Shown: in pieces, positions 1 to 8,076 of the stretch | Layout: each line of letters begins with the position of its first letter | Position numbering within the stretch: the first letter of the stretch is position 1 | Assembly (NCBI GenBank): GCA_019116365.1 | Contig: DXBT01000031.1 | Coordinates: 62,001 to 126,000 of the forward strand | DNA length: 64,000 bases | Origin: Barnesiella merdipullorum | GTDB taxonomy: Bacteria > Bacteroidota > Bacteroidia > Bacteroidales > Barnesiellaceae | Reading direction: 5' to 3' | The notes under the pieces: generated by a model | Database searches by the model: none | The model's input: only the letters and a program-made list of their open reading frames with translations | What the model was told of the DNA's origin: nothing | Made by a program: the position numbers and the translations under genes

Positions 1-696
1 AAAATCGACCACCGTACCGTCGGCCCGTTCGTAACGATAGGAGTTGACATTCTGCCCCAGCAGAGTCACCTCTTTAAACCCTTTGGCCTTGAGGTCGGCC
101 AACTCGCCCAGAATACTCTCGGGTTCGCGGCTGCGTTCACGTCCGCGGGTATAGGGCACAATACAATAGGAACAGAAGTTGTTGCACCCCCGCATGATGG
201 AGATAAACCCCGAGATGCGGTTCAACCCGATGCGCGAGGGAATAACCTGACGATAGGTCTCGGTAGTCGATAGCTCGACATTCACCGCCTTCTCGCCTCG
301 CTCGGCAGCCCCCACGAGGTTGGGCAGGTCGAGGTAAGAGTCGGGGCCAGCCACTAGATCGACACCGTTTTCGGTCACAAGCCGTTCGCGCACCCGCTCG
401 GCCATACAACCCAACACCCCCACAACCAGGGGTTTGTGATGCTTGCGCAACGACTGGAAGTAGGCCAGGCGCGAAAGTACCTTCTGCTCGGCATTGTCGC
501 GAATCGAGCAGGTATTGACAAAAATGGCATCGGCCTCTTCGATGCTATCGCAAAGGGTATAACCGGCCATCTGCATAATCGACGCAACCACCTCGCTGTC
601 GGCCACATTCATCTGGCAACCATAGGTTTCGATAAACAATTTTTTCTCGGCCACCGGCTGTGCAGCCAATGTCTCATTGTTTGCTATATTTTTCAT
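1..696 (-). CDS. miaB: tRNA-2-methylthio-N6-dimethylallyladenosine synthase MiaB (3' end cut by the window)
   Basis: Radical SAM methylthiotransferase that adds the 2-methylthio group to i6A37 of tRNAs. The frame read leftward from 696 stays open to the window edge, giving about 232 residues. The N-terminal MTTase domain shows FIETYGCQMN, VNTCSIRDNAEQKV and GVLGCMAERV, whose three Cys are those binding the auxiliary cluster. The radical SAM motif CNNFCSYC (CxxxCxxC) follows, with VPYTRGRERSR after it. The TRAM domain must lie outside the window. The start at 696 (MKNIANNETL) is the only Met ahead of the conserved domain. It is divergent from the gene at 956. No clear promoter was found. Identity is firm. 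Confidence 0.95.
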   Translation of the reverse strand, partial: MKNIANNETLAAQPVAEKKLFIETYGCQMNVADSEVVASIMQMAGYTLCDSIEEADAIFVNTCSIRDNAEQKVLSRLAYFQSLRKHHKPLVVGVLGCMAERVRERLVTENGVDLVAGPDSYLDLPNLVGAAERGEKAVNVELSTTETYRQVIPSRIGLNRISGFISIMRGCNNFCSYCIVPYTRGRERSREPESILGELADLKAKGFKEVTLLGQNVNSYRYERADGTVVDF

Positions 697-853
697 TCTG
701 TACGATTTTTTCTACATTTAATTTTAATTTATCAACAAAATCAACAAAAAAGTAATATTTTCTTTTTCAAAATTTGTTTTTTAAAAAATAATTATTTTCT
801 TTGCAAACACATTACATGAAATTTTTTCATAGTTAAGGTTTAGGTTAAATCGG

Positions 854-881
854 CTAAGAGTTGTTGAGAAACAGCTCTTAG
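854..881. repeat. 12-bp inverted repeat with GAGA loop between miaB and the next gene
   Basis: Arms 854-865 and 870-881 match over 12 bp with one G-T wobble, around a GAGA loop (a GNRA-type tetraloop if transcribed rightward). It lies 21 bp upstream of the -33 box at 902 and is not followed by a T tract. It could be an operator, part of a small RNA, or chance. The rest of 697-955 is AT-rich with no other recognised signal except the promoter at 902-933. Confidence 0.4.
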
Positions 882-901
882 TTATTTATAGAGCCCCAAA
901 A

Positions 902-933
902 TTTGGAAGATTCTCAATAATACTCTATATTTG
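902..933 (+). promoter_or_regulatory. sigma-ABfr promoter for the hypothetical gene at 956
   Basis: TTTG at 902-905, a 20-bp spacer and TATATTTG at 926-933 match the Bacteroidetes -33/-7 consensus (TTTG, TAnnTTTG) exactly. The ATG lies 22 bp beyond the -7 box. Confidence 0.75.
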
Positions 934-955
934 AGGACAAAAATACAAAAAAGAG

Positions 956-1582
956 ATGGATTTTTCAGAGATAATCGTCGCCATAATCATCGGGCTGGTC
1001 ATTCTCGCCATCAATACCCTGGGCTCTAAGAAGCAACAAAGCTCTCGAAATCAACCCAGAAGACAGCCCGGTCAAAGCCCGTTTCCCGAAGAGTCCACTT
1101 CTAAAGAAGATGACGAGGAGGAATGGGGCTCCCCTCGCACTAAAACCTTAGACGAAATTTTTCAAGAATTGCGCCGCGCCCGCGAAGAGGAGGAACAAAG
1201 GAAGATGGCCCGCGAGGAGGACGATTACATACCTCGCTCTCCCCAAAGAAGAGTCGCTTCTCACCCCCAACCGCAGCCGGTACAGGCACGCACCCCATCC
1301 AGGCCACAACCCTTAGAGCGACGACAGCCTCAAACAGAGTGGCGGCCCAAGCCTTACCCGACAGAAAAAACTGTCGAGGAGAAAGTCCAGGCTCAGCCAC
1401 CGACTCAGGTTTCGACACCAGCCGAAGAAGGAGAATCGGTTTTTGCCCACACGGCACAACCACAACTCTCGGCACTGCTGTCACAAACCAACGAGCCCAA
1501 CGACGTGGCCGCCATAGATGTGAGCGATATAGACTGGCGCAAGGCGATAATCGCGTCGGAAATACTGAATCGAAAGTATTGA
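956..1582 (+). CDS. Membrane-anchored hypothetical protein
   Basis: This 208-residue protein has one N-terminal membrane segment (residues about 4-23, EIIVAIIIGLVILAINTLG) followed by a long low-complexity region rich in Gln, Glu, Arg and Pro. The last residues, DWRKAIIASEILNRKY, look like the conserved tail of a small Bacteroidetes-restricted family. The likely topology is a short anchor with a disordered cytoplasmic body. Function is unknown. It has its own good promoter at 902-933 and ends 58 bp before the CoA-transferase, so the two may be cotranscribed. Composition and the promoter support a real gene. Confidence 0.75.
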   Translation: MDFSEIIVAIIIGLVILAINTLGSKKQQSSRNQPRRQPGQSPFPEESTSKEDDEEEWGSPRTKTLDEIFQELRRAREEEEQRKMAREEDDYIPRSPQRRVASHPQPQPVQARTPSRPQPLERRQPQTEWRPKPYPTEKTVEEKVQAQPPTQVSTPAEEGESVFAHTAQPQLSALLSQTNEPNDVAAIDVSDIDWRKAIIASEILNRKY

Positions 1583-1640
1583 TACAGAAGAACACCTTAA
1601 CCTTGAAATATCTCAAAAAACAACAAAATTTATCTTGGAT

Positions 1641-3131
1641 ATGGCATTTAATATTCTTACCGCCGAAGAAGCGGCTCAATTCATTCACCACAACGATAAT
1701 GTGGGATTTAGCGGTTTTACCGCAGCAGGTACCCCCAAAGTAGTCCCTGTCGCTCTCGCCCAACGGGCCGAAGCCGAACATGCTGCCGGTCGCCCCTTTC
1801 AGATAGGGGTCTATACGGGAGCTTCGACCAGCGACTATGTCGATGGTGCCCTCACCCGTGCCAAAGCAATCAAAAGCCGCACCCCTTATCAATCGCACAA
1901 AGATACCCGTGCGGCTGTCAATAATAACGAAATTGCCTACTTCGACATGCACTTGTCGCACCTGTCGCAAAGCCTTCGCTACGGATTCCTGGGCAAGGTG
2001 AACGTGGCTATTATCGAAGCTACCGAGGTGACTCCCAACGGTGAGATTCTGCTGGGCAACGGTGTAGGTGCCACTCCTACCTTCTGCGCCCTGGCCGACA
2101 AAATCATTATCGAGCTGAACCATCACGACCCCAAAGAGCTGCGGGGCATGCACGATATCTATCAGCCTCTCGACCCGCCCTATCGTCGCGAAATTCCCAT
2201 TTACAAACCGAGCGACCGCATAGGCGACCCTATCGTGAAAGTAGATCCCAAGAAAATCGTGGGTATCGTCGAGAGCGACAAGCTCGACGGTGTGAAACCC
2301 TTCACCCCGGTCGATGAAACGACGCTGAAAATCGGAAACAACGTGTGCGACTTCCTCGTGAGTCAATTGAAAGCCGGCCTCATCCCGCCCCAATTCCTGC
2401 CATTGCAATCGGGTGTAGGCAACATTGCCAACGCCGTGCTGGGTTGCCTGGGCTCTAACCCCGATATCCCGGCCTTCGAAATGTACACCGAGGTGATTCA
2501 AGACGCCGTTATCGACCTGATGAAAGAGGGCAAATGCAAATTTGCCAGCTGCTGTTCCATGACGATAAGCGACAGTAAGCAAGAGGAGGTATTCAATAAC
2601 ATCAAGTTCTTCCACGACAAAGTCATCATGCGTCCCGGCGAAATATCGAACAACCCCGAGATTGTGCGCCGACTGGGCCTCATCACCATGAACACGGCTC
2701 TCGAGGCCGATATCTTCGGCAACGTGAATTCGACTCACGTGACGGGTACCAAGATGATGAACGGTATTGGCGGTTCGGCCGACTTTACCCGCAACGCCTA
2801 CCTTTCGATATTTACCTGCCCCTCGGTAGCCAAGGGCGGCAAGATAAGCGCTATCGTGCCCATGGTTTCGCACCTCGACCACAGCGAACACTCGGTACAG
2901 GTAATCATCACCGAGCAGGGTGTGGCCGATCTGCGCGGCAAATCGCCCATCCAACGAGCCCACACCATCATCGAGAACTGTGTTCACCCCATGTACAAAG
3001 AGCTGCTGTGGGACTACCTGAAACTGGGCAAGGGCCACACGCCTCATAACCTGAAGGCCGCCTTCGGGTTCCACAACGAGTTCCTGAAGTCGGGCGATAT
3101 GGCTCTCACCAACTGGGCCGATTATGTATAA
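1641..3131 (+). CDS. Acetyl-CoA hydrolase/transferase family protein (succinate/acetate CoA-transferase type)
   Basis: This 496-residue protein of the Cat1/AarC family moves CoA between acyl-CoA and a carboxylate such as acetate, succinate or propionate. Family signatures are GFSGFTAAGTPK near the N-terminus, YTEVIQD (the probable catalytic Glu region), NGIGGSADFTRNA and TEQGVADLRGKSP. The ATG at 1641 (MAFNILTAEEAAQF) is preferred; two codons upstream lies only a TTG. A strong terminator follows at 3158-3198. In a fumarate-reducing Bacteroidales a role in succinyl-CoA/propionyl-CoA exchange is plausible, but the exact substrate pair cannot be read from sequence. Confidence 0.88.
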   Translation: MAFNILTAEEAAQFIHHNDNVGFSGFTAAGTPKVVPVALAQRAEAEHAAGRPFQIGVYTGASTSDYVDGALTRAKAIKSRTPYQSHKDTRAAVNNNEIAYFDMHLSHLSQSLRYGFLGKVNVAIIEATEVTPNGEILLGNGVGATPTFCALADKIIIELNHHDPKELRGMHDIYQPLDPPYRREIPIYKPSDRIGDPIVKVDPKKIVGIVESDKLDGVKPFTPVDETTLKIGNNVCDFLVSQLKAGLIPPQFLPLQSGVGNIANAVLGCLGSNPDIPAFEMYTEVIQDAVIDLMKEGKCKFASCCSMTISDSKQEEVFNNIKFFHDKVIMRPGEISNNPEIVRRLGLITMNTALEADIFGNVNSTHVTGTKMMNGIGGSADFTRNAYLSIFTCPSVAKGGKISAIVPMVSHLDHSEHSVQVIITEQGVADLRGKSPIQRAHTIIENCVHPMYKELLWDYLKLGKGHTPHNLKAAFGFHNEFLKSGDMALTNWADYV

Positions 3132-3157
3132 CAAATAATCAAACTTCATCGATATGC

Positions 3158-3198
3158 AGTACCCCCGGGCCGCCAAGCAAGCCCGGGGGTACTTTTTT
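3158..3198 (+). terminator. Rho-independent terminator after the CoA-transferase
   Basis: A perfect 13-bp stem (3158-3170 with 3181-3193) is followed by six T. The core is ACCCCCGGGC/GCCCGGGGGT. Confidence 0.9.
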
Positions 3199-3318
3199 CA
3201 AGCCCTGCGTGCAGGCGAAAGCGAGGCTGGGGCTTCGTGTTCCCTCCAGCGAAAGGGCATAAAAAGAACGGGAGGCGGTGTAAAACCGCCTCCCGTATCA
3301 TATATACCTGTGAGAGGA

Positions 3319-5301
3319 TTATCGAATGGGATGATACTCAACAAAGGCTTCGATGGCCTCGTAGGAAGCCAAGCCCAGGCTGGCATAAAGGTCGGCCGTA
3401 GCTTTGTTACGATCCTCGGCACGTTGCCAGAAGAGACGTTCGTCGTCGCCCAGGAAGGGAGCGCTCTCCATCTGCGACTGGTGTTTGAGAATCGAGTTAC
3501 GTTTCTGACGCAGCTCTTCGGGGCTGAGGGGCACGGCCATTTCGATGTGGTCGATTTCCCATTCGGCCCAAGCACCACGATACATCCAGATGCGGCAATC
3601 TTTCATCCACTCTTCGTCCTTGATCTCGTCGATGGCGGCGAGCACGGCATCGAGGCAAACCTTGTGAGTTCCGTGCGGGTCGGCCAAGTCGCCGGCTACG
3701 AAAATCTGGTGCGGTTTCACCGATTCGATAAGGTTTTTCACGATTTGGATATCGGTTTCGGTGAGGTCGCCTTTCTTGATGGTTCCCGTTTCATAGAAGG
3801 GGAGGTTGAGGAAGTGAACGTTCTCGGGTTTGATGCCGATATAGTTGCAGGCAGTGCGAGCCTCGCCCCGACGAATCATCGTCTTGATGAAGCGGATATC
3901 GGGAGTATCGGACTCACCGTCTTTCTTCTGCTCGATGAATTTGTGAATCTCGCTGCTCTCCTTCAAGAGTTCGGGAGTATCGAATTTGAATTTCTTGGCA
4001 ATATTGTCGATGAGCATGATGTAACGCATCATATCCTCGTCGCCTACGGCGATATTGCCCGAGGTCTCATAGGCTACATGCACATCGTGTTTCTGCACGG
4101 CGAGACGTTTGAGGGTACCACCCATGGAGATAACATCGTCGTCGGGGTGCGGGCTGAAGACGATAACCCGTTTGGGATAGGGTTTAGCGCGCTCGGGACG
4201 GAAGGTATCGTCGGCATTGGGTTTACCGCCGGGCCAGCCGGTGATGGTATGTTGCAGCGAATTGAAAATGCGGATGTTCACGTTGTAGGCCGAACCGAAG
4301 AGGGCAACCAGCTCGCTCAAGCCGTTGTCGTTGTAGTCCTTGTCGGTCAACTTCAAGATGGGTTTACCGGTTACCTTGCACAACCAAACGATGGCACGAC
4401 GAATGAGTTTCTCGTCCCACTCGCAAGAGGTAACGAGCCAGGGGCGGCTGATACGGGTCAAGGCTTCGGCAGCCGAGAGGTCGAGCACCACTTTGGCGCG
4501 ACGGTGGGTCTGCAGGAAGGTCGAGGGGATAAGGTCGGTAATCTCGCCCTCGATGGTGCGTTTCACAATATTGGCACGATTCTCACCCCAAGCCACGCAG
4601 ATAATGCGACGGGCGGCCATGAGGTTCGAGATACCCAGTGTGATGGCACTGCGAGGTACATTCTCACTGGAGTTGAATTGCGACGAGGCCACGTGACGGG
4701 CGTCGCTACCGAGCAACATGAGACGGCACGACGAGTTGAGCTGCGAGCCCGGTTCGTTGAAGGCGAGGTTGCCTACGGCACCGATTTCGCACAGAGCCAG
4801 GTCGATGCCTCCACAGGCTTCGATCTCCTCCTCGTATTTCTTGCAATATACATAGAGATCCTCTTTCGAGATCATCTTGCTGGGTGTGTGGATATTCTCG
4901 GGATCGATGTTTATCTTGTCGAGCAGCAACTCTTTCAAGAGACTCATGGTACCGGGAGCACCCTCGGCCAAGGGATAGTATTCGCCAATGTTGAATACGA
5001 TTACATTCGAGAAGCTCACTTCACCGGCCTGATACATGCGCACCAGTTCGGCATAGACCGAGTGGGTGGCTGCACCCGAACCCAAAGCAAGCACACAATG
5101 ACGGTGTTCGGCCTTGCATTTCTGAATCAACTCGGCAATGTCGTGAGCGACATAAATCGAACCCTCGTCAGAACCTTCAAAGATTTTGGTATAGATCTTT
5201 TCTTCCCGCGTGAGAGCCGCGAGTTCCAACTCACCATCAGGAGCGTAATACCGTTTGGGTATTCGGTCCAGCTTAATTTGAGAACTTAGATTTGTTTTCA
5301 T
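3319..5301 (-). CDS. Degenerate NagB-like domain fused to a PIG-L/LmbE deacetylase
   Basis: This 660-residue protein has two domains. Residues about 30-300 resemble glucosamine-6-phosphate deaminase, but the catalytic positions of NagB are altered: FNIGEY has Gly106 for Asp72, and IGAVGNLAFNEPGS has Val176 for Asp141 and Asn178 for His143. Only Glu148 (Glu183 here) is kept. Deaminase activity is therefore doubtful. Residues about 378-640 form a PIG-L/LmbE zinc deacetylase with HPDDD at 385-389 and DPHGTHK at 541-547, so the metal site looks intact. It is divergent from true nagB at 5489. Bacteroidales genomes often label this protein simply as NagB. A role in N-acetyl-amino-sugar deacetylation or as a sugar-phosphate sensor is inference. 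Confidence 0.85.
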   Translation of the reverse strand: MKTNLSSQIKLDRIPKRYYAPDGELELAALTREEKIYTKIFEGSDEGSIYVAHDIAELIQKCKAEHRHCVLALGSGAATHSVYAELVRMYQAGEVSFSNVIVFNIGEYYPLAEGAPGTMSLLKELLLDKINIDPENIHTPSKMISKEDLYVYCKKYEEEIEACGGIDLALCEIGAVGNLAFNEPGSQLNSSCRLMLLGSDARHVASSQFNSSENVPRSAITLGISNLMAARRIICVAWGENRANIVKRTIEGEITDLIPSTFLQTHRRAKVVLDLSAAEALTRISRPWLVTSCEWDEKLIRRAIVWLCKVTGKPILKLTDKDYNDNGLSELVALFGSAYNVNIRIFNSLQHTITGWPGGKPNADDTFRPERAKPYPKRVIVFSPHPDDDVISMGGTLKRLAVQKHDVHVAYETSGNIAVGDEDMMRYIMLIDNIAKKFKFDTPELLKESSEIHKFIEQKKDGESDTPDIRFIKTMIRRGEARTACNYIGIKPENVHFLNLPFYETGTIKKGDLTETDIQIVKNLIESVKPHQIFVAGDLADPHGTHKVCLDAVLAAIDEIKDEEWMKDCRIWMYRGAWAEWEIDHIEMAVPLSPEELRQKRNSILKHQSQMESAPFLGDDERLFWQRAEDRNKATADLYASLGLASYEAIEAFVEYHPIR

Positions 5302-5322
5302 CGCGATAGTATTTTTGAGTTA

Positions 5323-5330
5323 CAAACTTA
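5323..5330 (-). promoter_or_regulatory. -7 box for the NagB-like/PIG-L gene
   Basis: On the minus strand CAAACTTA reads TAAGTTTG, a TAnnTTTG match 22 bp upstream of the start at 5301. No good -33 box is seen at the usual spacing. Confidence 0.45.
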
Positions 5331-5446
5331 ATGATTCCTTTACATTTTTTCTACACAAAAAAAGTAAAAAATGATGGAAGGATATTCGATTTTTAGAAAA
5401 ATACACAAAAAATTCCCCCGTTGGTCGATACTTGCCAAAAAATGAT

Positions 5447-5454
5447 TACTTTTG
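5447..5454 (+). promoter_or_regulatory. -7 box for nagB
   Basis: TACTTTTG fits TAnnTTTG, 34 bp ahead of the nagB ATG. A TTGG at 5421-5424 could be the -33 box, but the spacing is slightly long. Confidence 0.5.
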
Positions 5455-5488
5455 GGGAAAGCTAAAATCTATAAAAATCTATAAAATC

Positions 5489-6301
5489 ATGAGACTGATT
5501 ATCGAACCAACCTATGATGCTGTTTCGCGTTGGGCCGCTAACTATGTGGCATCGTGCATCAATAAATTCAAACCCACCGAGGAGAAACCTTTCGTGCTGG
5601 GTCTTCCCACCGGTTCGTCTCCCCTGGGCATGTACAAACACCTCATCGAGTTGAACAAGAAAGGGGTGGTTTCGTTCCGCAACGTGGTGACCTTCAACAT
5701 GGACGAATATTGCAATCTGCCCGAGGATCACGAGCAGAGCTACCACACTTTCATGTGGAGCAACTTCTTCTCGCACATCGATATCCGTCCCGAGAATGTG
5801 AACATACTCAACGGCAATGCGGCCAATCCCGAAGAGGAGTGCGCTCGCTACGAGGCTAAGATTGCTTCCTACGGAGGCATCGAACTCTTCCTCGGTGGTG
5901 TAGGTCCCGACGGTCACATCGCCTTCAACGAACCGGGTTCGTCGCTCACTTCGCGCACCCGTGTAAAAACGTTGACTCAAGACACCATCATCGCCAACTC
6001 GCGTTTCTTCGGCGGCGATACCAACCTCGTGCCCAAGACGGCTCTCACGGTAGGTGTAGGCACGGTAATGGCAGCCCGCAACGTACTCATCATCGTCAAC
6101 GGCCACAACAAGGCTCGCGCACTGCAACAGGGCGTAGAGGGCGGCGTTTCGCAAATGTGGACTATCACGGCCCTGCAAATGCACCCCAAGAGCATTATCG
6201 TTTGCGACGATGCGGCTACGGCCGAACTGAAAGTGGGCACTTACAAATATTTCCTGGACATCGAGCACAACAACCTCGACCCCGACAGCCTGCTGAAATA
6301 A
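5489..6301 (+). CDS. nagB: Glucosamine-6-phosphate deaminase
   Basis: This 270-residue cytoplasmic enzyme converts glucosamine-6-phosphate to fructose-6-phosphate and ammonia. All catalytic residues sit at the same numbers as in the Escherichia coli enzyme: Asp72 in FNMDEY and Asp141, His143 and Glu148 in GVGPDGHIAFNEPGS. The start is the ATG at 5489 (MRLIIEPTYDAV); an upstream in-frame extension to 5432 overlaps the promoter and is rejected. It is divergent from the NagB-like fusion, with a shared regulatory region at 5302-5488, which suggests joint control in amino-sugar use. A terminator follows at 6334-6369. Confidence 0.97.
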   Translation: MRLIIEPTYDAVSRWAANYVASCINKFKPTEEKPFVLGLPTGSSPLGMYKHLIELNKKGVVSFRNVVTFNMDEYCNLPEDHEQSYHTFMWSNFFSHIDIRPENVNILNGNAANPEEECARYEAKIASYGGIELFLGGVGPDGHIAFNEPGSSLTSRTRVKTLTQDTIIANSRFFGGDTNLVPKTALTVGVGTVMAARNVLIIVNGHNKARALQQGVEGGVSQMWTITALQMHPKSIIVCDDAATAELKVGTYKYFLDIEHNNLDPDSLLK

Positions 6302-6333
6302 TCACAGCGAATATCTTTTTACCCGATTATAAG

Positions 6334-6369
6334 CGAGGGTTCCACACCGGTTGGAGCCCTCGTTTTTTT
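6334..6369 (+). terminator. Rho-independent terminator after nagB
   Basis: An 11-bp stem with one G-T pair (6334-6344 with 6352-6362) has a 7-nt loop and is followed by seven T. Confidence 0.88.
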
Positions 6370-6465
6370 CGAAGTGAAGGGAAGGATGTAGATTTCAAAA
6401 AGAGAGTTTACAGAGAGCTGTATCGCTGCGAAGGGATGCACTTGCTATCGCTTTGCAGCGGTTCG

Positions 6466-7410
6466 TCAAAAATTTTGGTTCTTTTTCCACGCAGCAAAGT
6501 TGCGCATGAGTCCCGCATACTTGGCACGGCGAACGGCCGAGTGGCGAAAGATGCGATTGAATTCGTCGGGAGTAAGGGTTTCGAAACGGGCAGCGTCGAG
6601 GGCGAGAAATTCGTCTCTCGGGGCAAACTCGGGATGCGTCGAAGGGGAGGCCGCCCGATTCCACGGACAGCACTGCTGGCAAGTATCACAGCCATAGACC
6701 CGGTTGCCCATCTGTGTCGCTACGGCCGGGGGTATTTCGCCGCGGTTCTCGATGGTCTGGCACGAGATACACCGCCGGGCATCGACTTGTCCCGGAGTAT
6801 CGAGAGCTCCCGTGGGACAGTGGTCGCGACAGCGAGTGCAATCGCCACAACGCGCAGCAAGGAGCTCGTCGGGGGGTAAGGCAAGCGCCGTAAGCAATTC
6901 GCCCAAAAAGAAATAGGAGCCTTTACCCGGAATAATCAACTGGGCATTTTTCCCCACAAATCCCAAGCCGGCCCGCACGGCCCAATAACGCTCACGCACG
7001 GGAGCCGTGTCGCAACACACCCGACCCTCGTCACCCGAGAGGGGGGCGACAAAAGCGGCCAACTGCCGCAATTTTTCACGCATTACCTCGTGATAGTCAC
7101 GTCCATAGGCATAGTAGGCAAACTGTGGATTCTCCTGCGGCTGAAACCGAGCCGGGTAATAATTGAGAGCCACACAGATGAGGGTGCGGGCTCCCGGATA
7201 GAGCAGAGCCGGATTGTCGCGCAAGTCGAGGTAATTGCCCAGATAGTCCATCTGGGCCTGCTTGCCGTCGTCGAGCCATTGCCGATAGGCTTCACGCGCA
7301 CGAGAGTCCACCTCGTCCACCCGTGCGAAGCCACAAGCATCGAAACCCAACCGAAGGGCTTCGCATCGAATTTGCTCCCGGAGGTCAAAGCGTTCGGAAG
7401 AGGAATCCAT
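6466..7410 (-). CDS. queG: Epoxyqueuosine reductase
   Basis: This 314-residue enzyme reduces epoxyqueuosine to queuosine in tRNA, the last step of queuosine synthesis, using cobalamin and two [4Fe-4S] clusters. The N-terminal cobalamin-binding part (LRLGFDACGFARV and later CVALNYYP) is followed by two ferredoxin-type cysteine groups, CGDCTRCRDHCPTGAL and CISCQTIENRG, then YGCDTCQQCCPWN. It is shorter than the roughly 380-residue enterobacterial enzyme, which carries a C-terminal helical repeat extension. Its first 26 bp overlap the end of the deacetylase gene upstream, so the two are likely cotranscribed and translationally coupled. Confidence 0.95.
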   Translation of the reverse strand: MDSSSERFDLREQIRCEALRLGFDACGFARVDEVDSRAREAYRQWLDDGKQAQMDYLGNYLDLRDNPALLYPGARTLICVALNYYPARFQPQENPQFAYYAYGRDYHEVMREKLRQLAAFVAPLSGDEGRVCCDTAPVRERYWAVRAGLGFVGKNAQLIIPGKGSYFFLGELLTALALPPDELLAARCGDCTRCRDHCPTGALDTPGQVDARRCISCQTIENRGEIPPAVATQMGNRVYGCDTCQQCCPWNRAASPSTHPEFAPRDEFLALDAARFETLTPDEFNRIFRHSAVRRAKYAGLMRNFAAWKKNQNF

Positions 7411-7993
7411 TTTCTCGCAACCAGTTTATGGTTCTCGGCAAGGCATAATGCAGATTGCGCTCGGCCTTGATCGAGTCGTGAAACACAATGATGGAGCCGT
7501 TACGGGCATAGCGTTTCACATTGCCAAACACCTGTTCGCCCGACAGCTTATTGCTGTAATCGCGGGTCACGACATCCCACATGATGATGCTGAAATCTTT
7601 CTTCAGCAACTTGGCCTGCCCGGGGAGCATGTGACCATGGGGAGGTCTGAAAAGCTGGCTCTGGATGAGGTCGTGGGCATTGAGCACGTTGCGCACATAT
7701 TTTTCGGGTGGGGTGGACATACCCTGCACGTGGTTCATCGTGTGGTTCCCCACCTGGTGTCCCCGCCGCCTCAACTCTTGAAAGAGATTGGGGTTGCGAG
7801 CCACATTCTCTCCCACACAGAAGAAGGTTGCCTTCACCGAATAATAGTCGAGCACATCGAGTACCCACGGCGTGACCTGTGGAATAGGCCCGTCGTCGAA
7901 GGTGAGATAGACGGTCTTCTTGTCGCCCGGGATACGCCAAATGGTCTCGGGGAACAGCATGCGGTAGAAAAACGGGGGTTGCTCTATAAACAT
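7385..7993 (-). CDS. Polysaccharide deacetylase family protein (NodB domain)
   Basis: This 202-residue carbohydrate esterase family 4 protein has all the usual motifs: TFDDGP (catalytic Asp and metal Asp), HTMNH (metal histidines), RPPHG and a C-terminal IIVFHDS. No clear signal peptide is present, although MFIEQPPFFYRMLFPETIWRI is hydrophobic in part. The substrate, peptidoglycan or another N-acetylated glycan, cannot be told. It is the first gene of a two-gene unit with queG. Pairing with a tRNA-modification enzyme looks like convenience rather than shared function. Confidence 0.9.
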   Translation of the reverse strand: MFIEQPPFFYRMLFPETIWRIPGDKKTVYLTFDDGPIPQVTPWVLDVLDYYSVKATFFCVGENVARNPNLFQELRRRGHQVGNHTMNHVQGMSTPPEKYVRNVLNAHDLIQSQLFRPPHGHMLPGQAKLLKKDFSIIMWDVVTRDYSNKLSGEQVFGNVKRYARNGSIIVFHDSIKAERNLHYALPRTINWLRENGFLFRTL

Positions 7994-8017
7994 AAACAGG
8001 GTGTATGAGATAAAAGC

Positions 8018-8058
8018 CGGGAGAGAATCGAAGAACTGTTTTTCCCGACCCTCTCCCG
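8018..8058 (-). terminator. Possible terminator after the DUF2723 gene
   Basis: An 8-bp inverted repeat, CGGGAGAG/CTCTCCCG, encloses a 25-nt loop. Read leftward it is followed by GCTTTTAT. The long loop makes it a weak candidate. Confidence 0.35.
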
Positions 8059-8076
8059 CAAAAGATTATATACTAT

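Noticed and set aside
1140..3176. Minus-strand ORF of 678 codons
   Set aside because: It lies opposite the clear CoA-transferase gene and its product has no recognisable domain; it is a shadow frame.
3154..5289. Plus-strand ORF of 711 codons
   Set aside because: It mirrors the NagB-like/PIG-L gene, which has real domains, so this frame is an artefact of codon bias.
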